Source: Flammeovirga agarivorans (GTDB lineage Bacteria; Bacteroidota; Bacteroidia; Cytophagales; Flammeovirgaceae). Taken from it: a DNA stretch of 64,000 bases. Within the stretch, counting starts at the first letter, position 1; each line of letters starts with the position of its first letter. This document shows, piece after piece, positions 44,152 through 52,072 of the stretch. The position numbers and the translations under genes were made by a program. Under the pieces are notes generated by a model. That model saw nothing but the letters and a program-made list of their open reading frames with translations. It ran no database searches and had not been told where the DNA came from. The DNA lies in contig NZ_JABAIL010000015.1 in the NCBI RefSeq assembly GCF_012641475.1, positions 62,001 to 126,000 of the forward strand, written 5' to 3'.

Positions 44152-44856
44152 TTAGATACGTTCTTCTACTACTTCAGATGTAGAGAATTTATAACGCATA
44201 TTACGATATACAGCGATATCAGTAATGTCTTCAGGTGTCCCCTCTGGCATTGCTCTAAAATTTGTAGATACTCTATAAGTACCTGTAATTGGTAAAACCC
44301 TGTGCCAGCAATGCCCATGAAGAAGTACTACTGTTCCTTTTTTTGGTTTAAGAACAATCTGGTTTTCTATTACTTCATCAGGTACGCCAGCAGAGATTTC
44401 TCCGTATTTATGAGTACCAGGGACAACTAATGTTTGTCCTCCAATTTCATCAGTGATATCATGAGTATAAACCAGACGGTTTAGATTGTATTGTGCTTTA
44501 TTCTCTGGAGGACAGTCTTGATGCCATGCTTGGCCCTTGGTTCCTTTTTTCGAGAACATGATCATACAGTATAATTCATTCCAGTCATCCCCAAGAATTT
44601 CTTTTGTAAGGTTAACCATCAAAGGGTCATCATTTACTTCTCTAAATGCCATTTCTCCTTCTCTTTCAGGAAACCAAGGAACCACCTCAGTAGCAGACTT
44701 ATCTAAAAACTCATCGTTATGTTCAAAGTTGGGATCCATTCCAAAATGAGTAATGATTTTGTTATTTAACTGGTCCATTAGTTCAGCGGCAAAGTATTCC
44801 TCAATAACTACATATCCGTTGGCCCAGAATTGCTCTGCTAATTTTTTTACATCCAT
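44152..44856 (-). CDS. PhyH-type Fe(II)/2-oxoglutarate dioxygenase
   Basis: A 234-residue cytosolic oxygenase of the phytanoyl-CoA dioxygenase family. The iron triad is visible as His112 and Asp114 in AWHQDCPP and His185 in HGHCWHRVLP; Arg195 or Arg201 in YRVSTNFR would hold 2-oxoglutarate. No signal peptide. The family hydroxylates many small molecules including lipids and secondary metabolites. Its presence inside a glycan locus, upstream of a hydrolase on the same strand, is unusual; it may process a modified sugar or an unrelated metabolite. A terminator separates it from the hydrolase, so co-regulation is unproven. Confidence 0.85.
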   Translation of the reverse strand: MDVKKLAEQFWANGYVVIEEYFAAELMDQLNNKIITHFGMDPNFEHNDEFLDKSATEVVPWFPEREGEMAFREVNDDPLMVNLTKEILGDDWNELYCMIMFSKKGTKGQAWHQDCPPENKAQYNLNRLVYTHDITDEIGGQTLVVPGTHKYGEISAGVPDEVIENQIVLKPKKGTVVLLHGHCWHRVLPITGTYRVSTNFRAMPEGTPEDITDIAVYRNMRYKFSTSEVVEERI

Positions 44857-45190
44857 AATAAGTATTGTTTAAGTTTCTAATGAAATTATTAAGGACACAA
44901 CCAAAAGTTGTCTTTCATTAGTTGGTGAATAGATTGATTGAATAGTTAGCGAAATGAAAAACTTTGAATACAAAGTAGTAGTATTACTTGAAAGAAATAG
45001 CCGTTTAGAGTGTATAGAGCTTAATTGACGTATCCATGAAGTAGCACCTAGAAAACTTGCAGTATCAATACACTAAACAAAAATGAAGAACTTTGAAGTA
45101 TCGAAATGAAAGAAGTTATTTGACTTATCTCTTCAACAATTAGAAAAGGTATTATGGGTTGGTCACCCTCATGGAATAAATAGTAAGAAA
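44857..45190. promoter_or_regulatory. Divergent control region between phyH and GH26B with repeated motifs
   Basis: 334 bases without a supported gene. AAATGAAAAACTTTGAA at 44952-44968 recurs as AAATGAAGAACTTTGAA at 45081-45097, and a third shorter form (GAAATGAAAGAAGTT) is at 45103-45117. The first copy extends to a 19-base identity with the region upstream of susC. These are good candidates for binding sites of the locus regulator. Confidence 0.5.
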
Positions 45191-46345
45191 ATGTTGAGAA
45201 CAGTTTTTATAGGGGCTGTTTCTTTATTAATAGGACTAACTGGGTGTGTCGAGCAGCAAGAAAATCCATCTATTAGAGAAGCATCAATAACCCCACCGTT
45301 ATTGTCAAATAGTATTAATAAAAAAGGAGAGAGACCATTAGCCAAGTTTGAGCCTGAAGATGGAAAAGTTTTGGTCTTCATTGGACAGGAGTTGACAGCT
45401 ATTGGAGGTTTGGAAAAATATAATGATGGTTATCTAGATCATTTTGAAAAAAGACCGGCAGGGTTTACTTCATACACTTTCCTAACACCCGGAGATACAA
45501 CATTTGGGTTTGTACATAAAGGGTTAGACGGTATTGAAACTACTGATGATTGGGGAGACAATGATTATAATATGAGTCTTCAATTAAGCGATCCAGATTA
45601 TGCCAATATGGCATTAGCAATTGGTTTAGGAATGGTTAACCATGAAGGTAAGATTGCTAATGGTGAGCATGATGAAATGGTCAAAGAGTTAGGGAATTAC
45701 TTGAAATCATTAGCTCCAAGACCCGTTTTTCTGAGAATTGGCTATGAGTTTGATGGTCATCCTTGGAACCATTACAACAAGAAAGAGTATTTAAAGGCAT
45801 ATCGTAGAATAAAGGATACTCTAGATGGACAAGGTGTAACAAATGTTGCTTATGTATGGCAATCAACAGGCTTTGTCTCTACCCCAGATCAATTAGAAGA
45901 ATGGTATCCTGGTGATGAATATGTGGATTGGTGTGCTTTTTCATTCTTTTCTCGATGGAGAGAGCAGGAGATGGTAGAATTTGCAAGGAAAAAAGGCAAG
46001 CCTGTATTTATTGCAGAAGCATCACCAACGGTTTCTGGTCCGAACATGAAGTTTGATAATGAAACTTTACCAATGGACTTTAATAATCAACATGATGTAG
46101 AATTAGCTTGGGATAAATGGTTTATTCCTTTCTTTAAGACCATTGATGAAAACCCTGATGTGATTAAAGCTTTTTCATATATCAACTGTAACTGGAAAGA
46201 ACATAGAATGTGGTTTGAAAACCCAACATTTAAAGGAATAGATGCAAGATTACAAATCAATGAAGGTTTGAAAAAAAGATGGATAGACGAAATGGAAAAA
46301 GATAAATATTTAATGTCGTCACCAACACTATACACGGATTTATAA
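45191..46345 (+). CDS. GH26 endo-beta-1,3-xylanase-type surface lipoprotein (GH26B)
   Basis: A 384-residue lipoprotein (lipobox GLTGC, Cys at 19). It has the same catalytic blocks as GH26A: acid/base Glu186 in LRIGYEFDG, YVWQSTG, WYPGDEYVDWCAFSFF, nucleophile Glu276 in FIAEASP, and FSYINCNWKEHRMW. It lacks the T9SS tail and is membrane-anchored instead. The pair therefore gives one exported and one tethered endo-enzyme, presumably acting one after the other on the polymer. Identity to GH26A is moderate, so they diverged long ago or were acquired separately. Confidence 0.85.
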   Translation: MLRTVFIGAVSLLIGLTGCVEQQENPSIREASITPPLLSNSINKKGERPLAKFEPEDGKVLVFIGQELTAIGGLEKYNDGYLDHFEKRPAGFTSYTFLTPGDTTFGFVHKGLDGIETTDDWGDNDYNMSLQLSDPDYANMALAIGLGMVNHEGKIANGEHDEMVKELGNYLKSLAPRPVFLRIGYEFDGHPWNHYNKKEYLKAYRRIKDTLDGQGVTNVAYVWQSTGFVSTPDQLEEWYPGDEYVDWCAFSFFSRWREQEMVEFARKKGKPVFIAEASPTVSGPNMKFDNETLPMDFNNQHDVELAWDKWFIPFFKTIDENPDVIKAFSYINCNWKEHRMWFENPTFKGIDARLQINEGLKKRWIDEMEKDKYLMSSPTLYTDL

Positions 46346-46793
46346 TTATAGAGACTATAAGTACCTATCATTCATTCTAGACAAACAAACTTAATTAAAA
46401 ACGAGTCACTCATTTTGAGTGACTTTTTTTTATGTCTTCTCGTTTTATAAACTATCGTTTTTATCATTATAAACTTGAAATTTCTGATGGTGAATTGCCT
46501 ATAGAATCATGAGGATAACTATTGAAAAAGAACACATGAATTACTGTAAAAAAGCCTTCCTATCTATAGATTTTCATTTGATTAAAAACACTGAAAATGT
46601 GCATTTTTTGTATCGGGAACTGTTTCGGGAGCGGTTGCGAACACGGTTTCATTGTAATTTCATTATCAGATATTTGACATCAGAACCCTATTGTTTCTAA
46701 CTAGCAAGTGTTACAAGGACATTTCAATAAATAAACTTTCATTGAGAAGGTAAGAGCGAATTTTTTAAAGACATATACTTAAACATTACAGCC
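46346..46793. promoter_or_regulatory. Control region of the xylose catabolic operon
   Basis: 448 bases with the GH26B terminator and, at 46614-46649, three imperfect 12-base repeats (CGGGAACTGTTT, CGGGAGCGGTTG, CGAACACGGTTT), locally much more GC-rich than the surrounding DNA. They lie about 145-180 bases before the xylA start and are a plausible activator or repressor site. A 63-codon open frame here (46509-46700) has no protein-like features. No TAnnTTTG element is obvious. Confidence 0.45.
46404..46431 (+). terminator. Intrinsic terminator of GH26B
   Basis: AGTCACTCA at 46404-46412 pairs with TGAGTGACT at 46416-46424, three-base loop, long T run. Confidence 0.92.
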
Positions 46794-48143
46794 ATGTTAG
46801 AAACAGCAGCAGAATCAAAAGTAATTTTAGGAGAAAAAGAATTTTTTAAAGGAATTGGTAAAATCCAATTTGAAGGACCTGAATCTAGAAACCCTTTAGC
46901 TTTCCGTTACTATGATGAGAACAGAGTAGTAGCAGGAAAAACAATGAAAGAGCATTTCAAGTTTGCTGGAGCTTACTGGCATAACATGTGTGGAGAAGGT
47001 AGTGATCCATTTGGTCCTGGTACTCGTGATTTCCCTTATGCTAATGTGGGCGATGCAGTAGAAAAGGCAAAAATGAAAATGGATTTTGCTTTTGAATTCT
47101 TTACAAAGTTAGGTCTTCCTTATTATTGCTTCCATGATTTCGATTTAGTTGATGAAGGTTCAACAGTTTTAGAATCTGAAAAAAGATTATCTGCCATCGT
47201 AGATTATGCAAAGCAAAAGCAAGAAGCTTCAGGAATGAAGTTACTATGGGGTACAGCAAATGCATTCTCTAACCCACGTTATATGAATGGAGCTTCAACA
47301 AATCCAGATTTTTCTGTTGTTGCTCATGCAGGTACTCAAGTGAAAAATGCATTAGATGCAACTATCGCTTTAGATGGTGAAAACTATGTATTCTGGGGTG
47401 GTAGAGAAGGTTATATGAGCCTTTTAAATACTGATATGAAACGTGAGCAAGAACATATGGCTAGATTCTTAACGATGGCCAGAGATTATGCTCGTAAACA
47501 AGGATTTAAAGGTAATTTCTTTATCGAACCAAAACCGGCAGAACCTACTAAGCACCAGTATGATTTTGATTCAGCTACAGTATTAGGGTTCTTAGAGAAA
47601 TATGATCTAGCAGACGACTTCTACTTAAACTTAGAAGTAAACCACGCAACATTAGCAAGCCATACTTTCACTCATGAATTACAAGTAGCAGTTGATGCGG
47701 GTAAATTAGGATCTATCGATGCCAACAGAGGTGATTACCAAAATGGATGGGATACTGATCAATTCCCGAATAATATCTATGAAATCGTTGAAGCAATGTT
47801 GATTATTCTTCCTGCTGGCGGTTTTAAAGGTGGTGGAGTAAACTTCGATGCGAAGGTAAGAAGAAATTCAACTGATTTAGCAGATATGTTCTATGCACAT
47901 ATTGGTGGTATGGACCTTTTTGCTAGAGCTCTACTGATCGCTAACGATATCTTGGAGAATTCTGAGTACAACAAAATCAGAACAGACCGTTATGCTTCTT
48001 TTGATAATGGTGAAGGTAAATTATTTGAAGACGGTAAGTTGTCTCTAGAAGACTTGCGTAACATCGCAATTAAAACAGGCGAGCCTGTACCAACTTCAGG
48101 TAAGCAAGAATACCTTGAAAACTTGATTAATATGTATATCTAA
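46794..48143 (+). CDS. xylA: Xylose isomerase
   Basis: A 449-residue TIM-barrel enzyme converting D-xylose to D-xylulose. [21 protein letters not shown] and [24 protein letters not shown] start the class II form. The catalytic histidine lies in [12 protein letters not shown]; metal ligands lie in [30 protein letters not shown] and [17 protein letters not shown]. Length is normal for class II isomerases with the N-terminal extension. First gene of the xylose block that continues through transporter, kinase, transaldolase and transketolase. Confidence 0.97.
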   Translation: MLETAAESKVILGEKEFFKGIGKIQFEGPESRNPLAFRYYDENRVVAGKTMKEHFKFAGAYWHNMCGEGSDPFGPGTRDFPYANVGDAVEKAKMKMDFAFEFFTKLGLPYYCFHDFDLVDEGSTVLESEKRLSAIVDYAKQKQEASGMKLLWGTANAFSNPRYMNGASTNPDFSVVAHAGTQVKNALDATIALDGENYVFWGGREGYMSLLNTDMKREQEHMARFLTMARDYARKQGFKGNFFIEPKPAEPTKHQYDFDSATVLGFLEKYDLADDFYLNLEVNHATLASHTFTHELQVAVDAGKLGSIDANRGDYQNGWDTDQFPNNIYEIVEAMLIILPAGGFKGGGVNFDAKVRRNSTDLADMFYAHIGGMDLFARALLIANDILENSEYNKIRTDRYASFDNGEGKLFEDGKLSLEDLRNIAIKTGEPVPTSGKQEYLENLINMYI

Positions 48144-48177
48144 TCATTTCAGAGAATAAGTATATATAGTAAATGGA

Positions 48178-48212
48178 TAACTAACACAAGGAGAGTCTTC
48201 TTGTGTTGGTTA
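48178..48212 (+). terminator. Long stem-loop between xylA and the second sugar porter
   Basis: 13 bases at 48178-48190 (core AACACAAG) pair with 48200-48212 (core CTTGTGTT), nine-base loop, one G-T pair. No immediate T run, so it may be an attenuator or 3' stabiliser that keeps xylA mRNA above the downstream genes. Confidence 0.55.
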
Positions 48213-48269
48213 CCTATACTTTTTCAACTATCAACTCACGAACTCTCACTCAACTAAGGAATTAAAGCA

Positions 48270-49679
48270 ATGAATGAAATGGACAACAATACTATACTAG
48301 AACATAAAATAGAACAAAAATCGCAGGTCAATTTTGGGTTTGTCATCAAGGTAACACTTGTGGCCGCATTAGGCGGATTACTCTTCGGATATGATACTGC
48401 AGTTATTTCAGGGGCTATAGGATCTCTTGAAACATTTTTTCAACTATCAGCAGCAGAGAAAGGTTGGGCAGCATCCAGTGCTTTGGTTGGTTGTATTATA
48501 GGAGCAGCAGCTGCAGGAAACTTAGCTACAATTCTAGGGCGTAAAAAGTCATTAATTATTGCAGGTATACTATTTTTTATATCTGCTTTTGGATCAGCAA
48601 TACCTGAATCCTTCACAGTGTTTATCATCTTCCGAATCATCGGAGGGTTAGGAGTAGGTATTGCGTCTATGTTATCTCCAATGTATATCGCAGAGATAGC
48701 TCCGGCAGCTTACAGAGGTAGGTTGGTTTCATGCAATCAATTCGCCATTATTTTTGGTATGTTGGTCGTTTATTTTGTGAACTACTATATCGCAGGTCTA
48801 GGGGATAACAGTTGGATAGATACAGTAGGATGGAGATGGATGTTTGCTTCAGAATGTATTCCTGCATTAACGTTTACAGGATTACTATTTATTGTTCCAG
48901 AAAGCCCAAGGTGGTTGGCAATGAAAAATAGAGACGATGAAGCATTGAAAATATTAGATCAGATTTCGGAAAACGCTTCTTTATCATTAAATGATATAAA
49001 GCTATCACTTCATGCTTCTAAAAACGAAGTAAAAGTAAGTGTATTCCAGAAGCCATATATGTTTATTGTTTTTGTTGGTGTGATGTTATCCATCTTCCAA
49101 CAAGTAACAGGAATTAATGTGTTCTTGTATTACGCTCCAGAGATTTTTAAAAAACTAGGAGGTGGAAATACAGATACAGCCTTATTACAAACCATAGTTG
49201 TGGGTAGTGTAAACCTATTATTTACAGTGATTGCAATTTTCTCTGTAGATAAATTTGGAAGAAAACCTCTCATGCTCATTGGGTCACTAGGAATGGGAAT
49301 TTGTATCAGTGCAATTGGAACAGCAGCATACTTTGGCAATACAGACGTTTGGCTTTTAGCTTTTGTTTTAGGCTATATCGCTTGTTTTGCATTGTCACTA
49401 GGTCCAGTCGTTTGGGTCTTATTGTCTGAGATTATGCCTAACGCAGTAAGGGGAGTAGGGTTATCCATTGCTGTAGCATTTCAATGGATCTTCAACTTTA
49501 TCGTTTCTCAGACCTTCCCAATGATGATGGATAATGACTATCTCTTCAATACGTATCATGGAGCATTTCCATTCTGGGTATATGGTTTTATGTGTTTGTT
49601 GACCATTCTTTTTGTTTGGAAGTATGTACCAGAAACAAAAGGAAAGTCTTTAGAGGAAATGGAAACTCTTTTCAAGTAA
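48270..49679 (+). CDS. MFS sugar porter, XylE-like
   Basis: A 469-residue, 12-helix symporter of normal length. GGLLFGYDTAVISGAIGSL, GRKKSL, PESPRWLAMKNRDDEAL, QQVTGINVFLYYAPEIF, DKFGRKPLM and the C-terminal PETKGKSLEEME are sugar porter motifs. The neighbours xylA and xylB make D-xylose the likely substrate, driven by proton symport. Two adjacent ATGs (48270 and 48279) are possible starts. Unlike the 632-residue paralogue at 30.9 kb it has no extra loop. Confidence 0.93.
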   Translation: MNEMDNNTILEHKIEQKSQVNFGFVIKVTLVAALGGLLFGYDTAVISGAIGSLETFFQLSAAEKGWAASSALVGCIIGAAAAGNLATILGRKKSLIIAGILFFISAFGSAIPESFTVFIIFRIIGGLGVGIASMLSPMYIAEIAPAAYRGRLVSCNQFAIIFGMLVVYFVNYYIAGLGDNSWIDTVGWRWMFASECIPALTFTGLLFIVPESPRWLAMKNRDDEALKILDQISENASLSLNDIKLSLHASKNEVKVSVFQKPYMFIVFVGVMLSIFQQVTGINVFLYYAPEIFKKLGGGNTDTALLQTIVVGSVNLLFTVIAIFSVDKFGRKPLMLIGSLGMGICISAIGTAAYFGNTDVWLLAFVLGYIACFALSLGPVVWVLLSEIMPNAVRGVGLSIAVAFQWIFNFIVSQTFPMMMDNDYLFNTYHGAFPFWVYGFMCLLTILFVWKYVPETKGKSLEEMETLFK

Positions 49680-49742
49680 TAGATCATTGCCTCATTTGAA
49701 TGAGTAAGATAATTACAGCGATCAAAAAAATAATTTAATACG

Positions 49743-51242
49743 ATGCAGTTTTTAGGTTTAGATATCGGAAGTTCATCAGTAAAAGTATCAGTTACTGATG
49801 AAATCGGAAAAGTGATAGTATCCGCTCAATATCCTGAAAAGGAAATGAAAATTGATGCTCCTCAGCCAGGTTTTGCAGAGCAAGATCCTGAAATGTGGTG
49901 GGATGCTATCAAAAAAGCAATTGAACAACTAAAGAAAGATCCTGCATTCAAAGGAGATGAACTTGGTGCTATTGGTATCACTTACCAAATGCATGGGTTA
50001 GTGATTGTTGATAATAAGAAAGAAGTGATCCGACCTTCTATTATCTGGTGTGATAGTAGAGCAGTTGAAATTGGTCAAGAAGCATTTGAGGCCATTGGAG
50101 AAGCAAACTGTTTAAAGCAGTTTATGAATTCTCCTGGAAACTTTACTGCATCAAAATTGAAGTGGGTAAAGGAAAATGAACCAGAGAACTTCAAAAAAAT
50201 ACACAAATTTATGTTACCTGGAGACTATATCAACATGAAGTTGACAGGAGAAATAAATACAACTATATCAGGTTTATCTGAAGGTATTTTATGGAACTTC
50301 AAGCACAACAGACTGAATACCGAGCTCCTAGAGCATTATGGAATACCATTCAATTTAGTGGCTGATTATAAAGAGGTGTTTACGGAACATGGTAAAGTTT
50401 CTTCACAAATCGCATTAGAATTAGGTATTAAAGAAGGAATTCCTGTTACGTATAAAGCAGGAGATCAACCCAATAATGCTTTTTCTCTAAATGTCGTTAA
50501 CCCAGGTGAAATTGCAGCTACAGGTGGAACTTCTGGAGTTGTTTATGGGGTAACTGATGAAGTAAAATACGATCCAAAATCAAGAGTAAATCCATTTGCT
50601 CATGTAAATCATACTGAAGATACTCTTCGATTAGGTGTTTTATTATGTATCAATGGTACAGGTATTGCAAATTCTTGGCTCCAAAAAAATATTGCAGGCA
50701 ATATGGATTATGAGGCAATGAATGTTGCAGCAGTAAAATCACCTATTGGAGCCAAAGGGGTAGTGTACCTACCGTTTGGTAATGGTGCTGAAAGAGTTTT
50801 GGAAAACAATAATGTTGGAGCGCACTATCTAAACTTAGACTTTAATAGACATTCTACAAACGAACTGATTAGAGCCACGCAGGAAGGAATCGTATTTTCA
50901 TTCCAATATGGTATAGAAGTGATGCAAGAAATGGGCTTAAAACCAGCTGTAATTAGAGCAGGTTATGCCAATATGTTTATGAGTCCATTGTTCAGACAAA
51001 CATTGGCAAACATCACAGGTGCTCCAATTGAATTATTAGATACAGATGGAGCAAGAGGTGCAGCGATAGGTGGAGCAGTAGGTGTTAAACACTTTTCATC
51101 ATTAGAAGATGCATTCCAATCATTGAATGTGATCGAAACAATATATCCAAATATCGATGAGGTAGAAGAAACAAAACTAGCCTATCAAAATTGGAAAAAA
51201 ATGCTTTTAAATATTTTAGATAAAGAGCCTCAAATGGTTTAA
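49743..51242 (+). CDS. xylB: Xylulokinase
   Basis: A 499-residue FGGY-family kinase phosphorylating D-xylulose to xylulose 5-phosphate. N-terminal LGLDIGSSSVKVSV, GITYQMHGLVIVD, then SIIWCDSRAVEIG, the catalytic Asp in KAGDQPNNAF and the ATP-binding GAIGGAVGVKHF region near the end. Normal length. 63 bases after the porter, 33 before transaldolase. Confidence 0.96.
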   Translation: MQFLGLDIGSSSVKVSVTDEIGKVIVSAQYPEKEMKIDAPQPGFAEQDPEMWWDAIKKAIEQLKKDPAFKGDELGAIGITYQMHGLVIVDNKKEVIRPSIIWCDSRAVEIGQEAFEAIGEANCLKQFMNSPGNFTASKLKWVKENEPENFKKIHKFMLPGDYINMKLTGEINTTISGLSEGILWNFKHNRLNTELLEHYGIPFNLVADYKEVFTEHGKVSSQIALELGIKEGIPVTYKAGDQPNNAFSLNVVNPGEIAATGGTSGVVYGVTDEVKYDPKSRVNPFAHVNHTEDTLRLGVLLCINGTGIANSWLQKNIAGNMDYEAMNVAAVKSPIGAKGVVYLPFGNGAERVLENNNVGAHYLNLDFNRHSTNELIRATQEGIVFSFQYGIEVMQEMGLKPAVIRAGYANMFMSPLFRQTLANITGAPIELLDTDGARGAAIGGAVGVKHFSSLEDAFQSLNVIETIYPNIDEVEETKLAYQNWKKMLLNILDKEPQMV

Positions 51243-51275
51243 TCTAGTTCATCAAATAATATAAAATCGATAGTT

Positions 51276-51950
51276 ATGAAATTCTTTATTGACACAGCAA
51301 ACTTAGGTGATATCGCACAAGCATATGACATGGGTATCTTGGACGGTGTAACTACTAACCCTTCTTTAATGGCTAAAGAAAATATAGTAGGTAATGCTAA
51401 TATCAAGGCACACTATGCTAAAATCTGTGATATCGTAGAAGATAAGGTAAGTGCTGAGGTATTATCTACTGATTTGGAAGGAATGATCAAAGAAGGTGAA
51501 GAACTTGCAGCTATCTCTCCAAAAATCGTTGTAAAAATACCAATGATTAAAGATGGTTTAAAAGCAATCAAACATTTTTCGAAAAAAGGGATCCGTACAA
51601 ACTGTACATTAATTTTTTCTGCAGGTCAAGCGCTTCTAGCGGCAAAAGCAGGAGCAACTTATGTATCACCTTTTATCGGTAGATTAGATGATGTATCACA
51701 AGATGGTATGTTACTAATTGAAGAAATCAAAGAAATTTTCTCTCAATATCCTGAGTTGAACACAGAAATTCTTGCAGCATCTGTACGTCATACAATGCAC
51801 CTATTGAAATGTGCAAAAGTAGGAGCAGATGTAGCAACATGTCCTCTATCAGTTTTTGAAGCACTATTAAACCACCCTCTAACAGACAAAGGGTTGGCTC
51901 AGTTTATAGAAGCGGCGAAAACGATGCAAGAGGAATCGGCTTTAGTATAA
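51276..51950 (+). CDS. Transaldolase, FSA/TalC type
   Basis: A 224-residue small transaldolase. MKFFIDTANLGDI, GVTTNPSLMAKE, the Schiff-base lysine in VVKIPM, NCTLIFSAGQALLAAKAGATYVSPFIGRLDD and ILAASVRHTMHL match the fructose-6-phosphate aldolase/TalC group. It acts in the non-oxidative pentose phosphate pathway. Its place between xylB and tkt suggests true transaldolase activity here. Confidence 0.94.
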   Translation: MKFFIDTANLGDIAQAYDMGILDGVTTNPSLMAKENIVGNANIKAHYAKICDIVEDKVSAEVLSTDLEGMIKEGEELAAISPKIVVKIPMIKDGLKAIKHFSKKGIRTNCTLIFSAGQALLAAKAGATYVSPFIGRLDDVSQDGMLLIEEIKEIFSQYPELNTEILAASVRHTMHLLKCAKVGADVATCPLSVFEALLNHPLTDKGLAQFIEAAKTMQEESALV

Positions 51951-51966
51951 ACTTTAATTCCATGGG

Positions 51967-52008
51967 AAAGGAGGTCTTCTTTGATGGCCTTTTTTCTCTT
52001 TTTTTATA
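51967..52008 (+). terminator. Terminator-like hairpin after transaldolase
   Basis: AAAGG at 51967-51971 pairs with CCTTT at 51988-51992, with an inner GTC/GAT pair across a small internal loop, followed by a T-rich run. Moderate strength; readthrough into tkt is plausible. Confidence 0.6.
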
Positions 52009-52072
52009 TCAATGAAACCCAGCAAATAAGATCATTATCTGATCATTTCAACTAATTATATACCGAAATAAG

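Noticed and set aside
44955-45029. A 24-codon frame starting MKNFEYKVVV in the GH26B control region, and a related eight-residue frame (MKNFEVSK) at 45084
   Set aside because: The shared codons come from the repeated DNA motif itself; the frames have unrelated tails and no gene-like features, so a binding-site repeat is the simpler reading.
46509-46700. 63-codon frame between GH26B and xylA
   Set aside because: Composition is not protein-like, it overlaps the GC-rich repeats, and no start or neighbour supports it.
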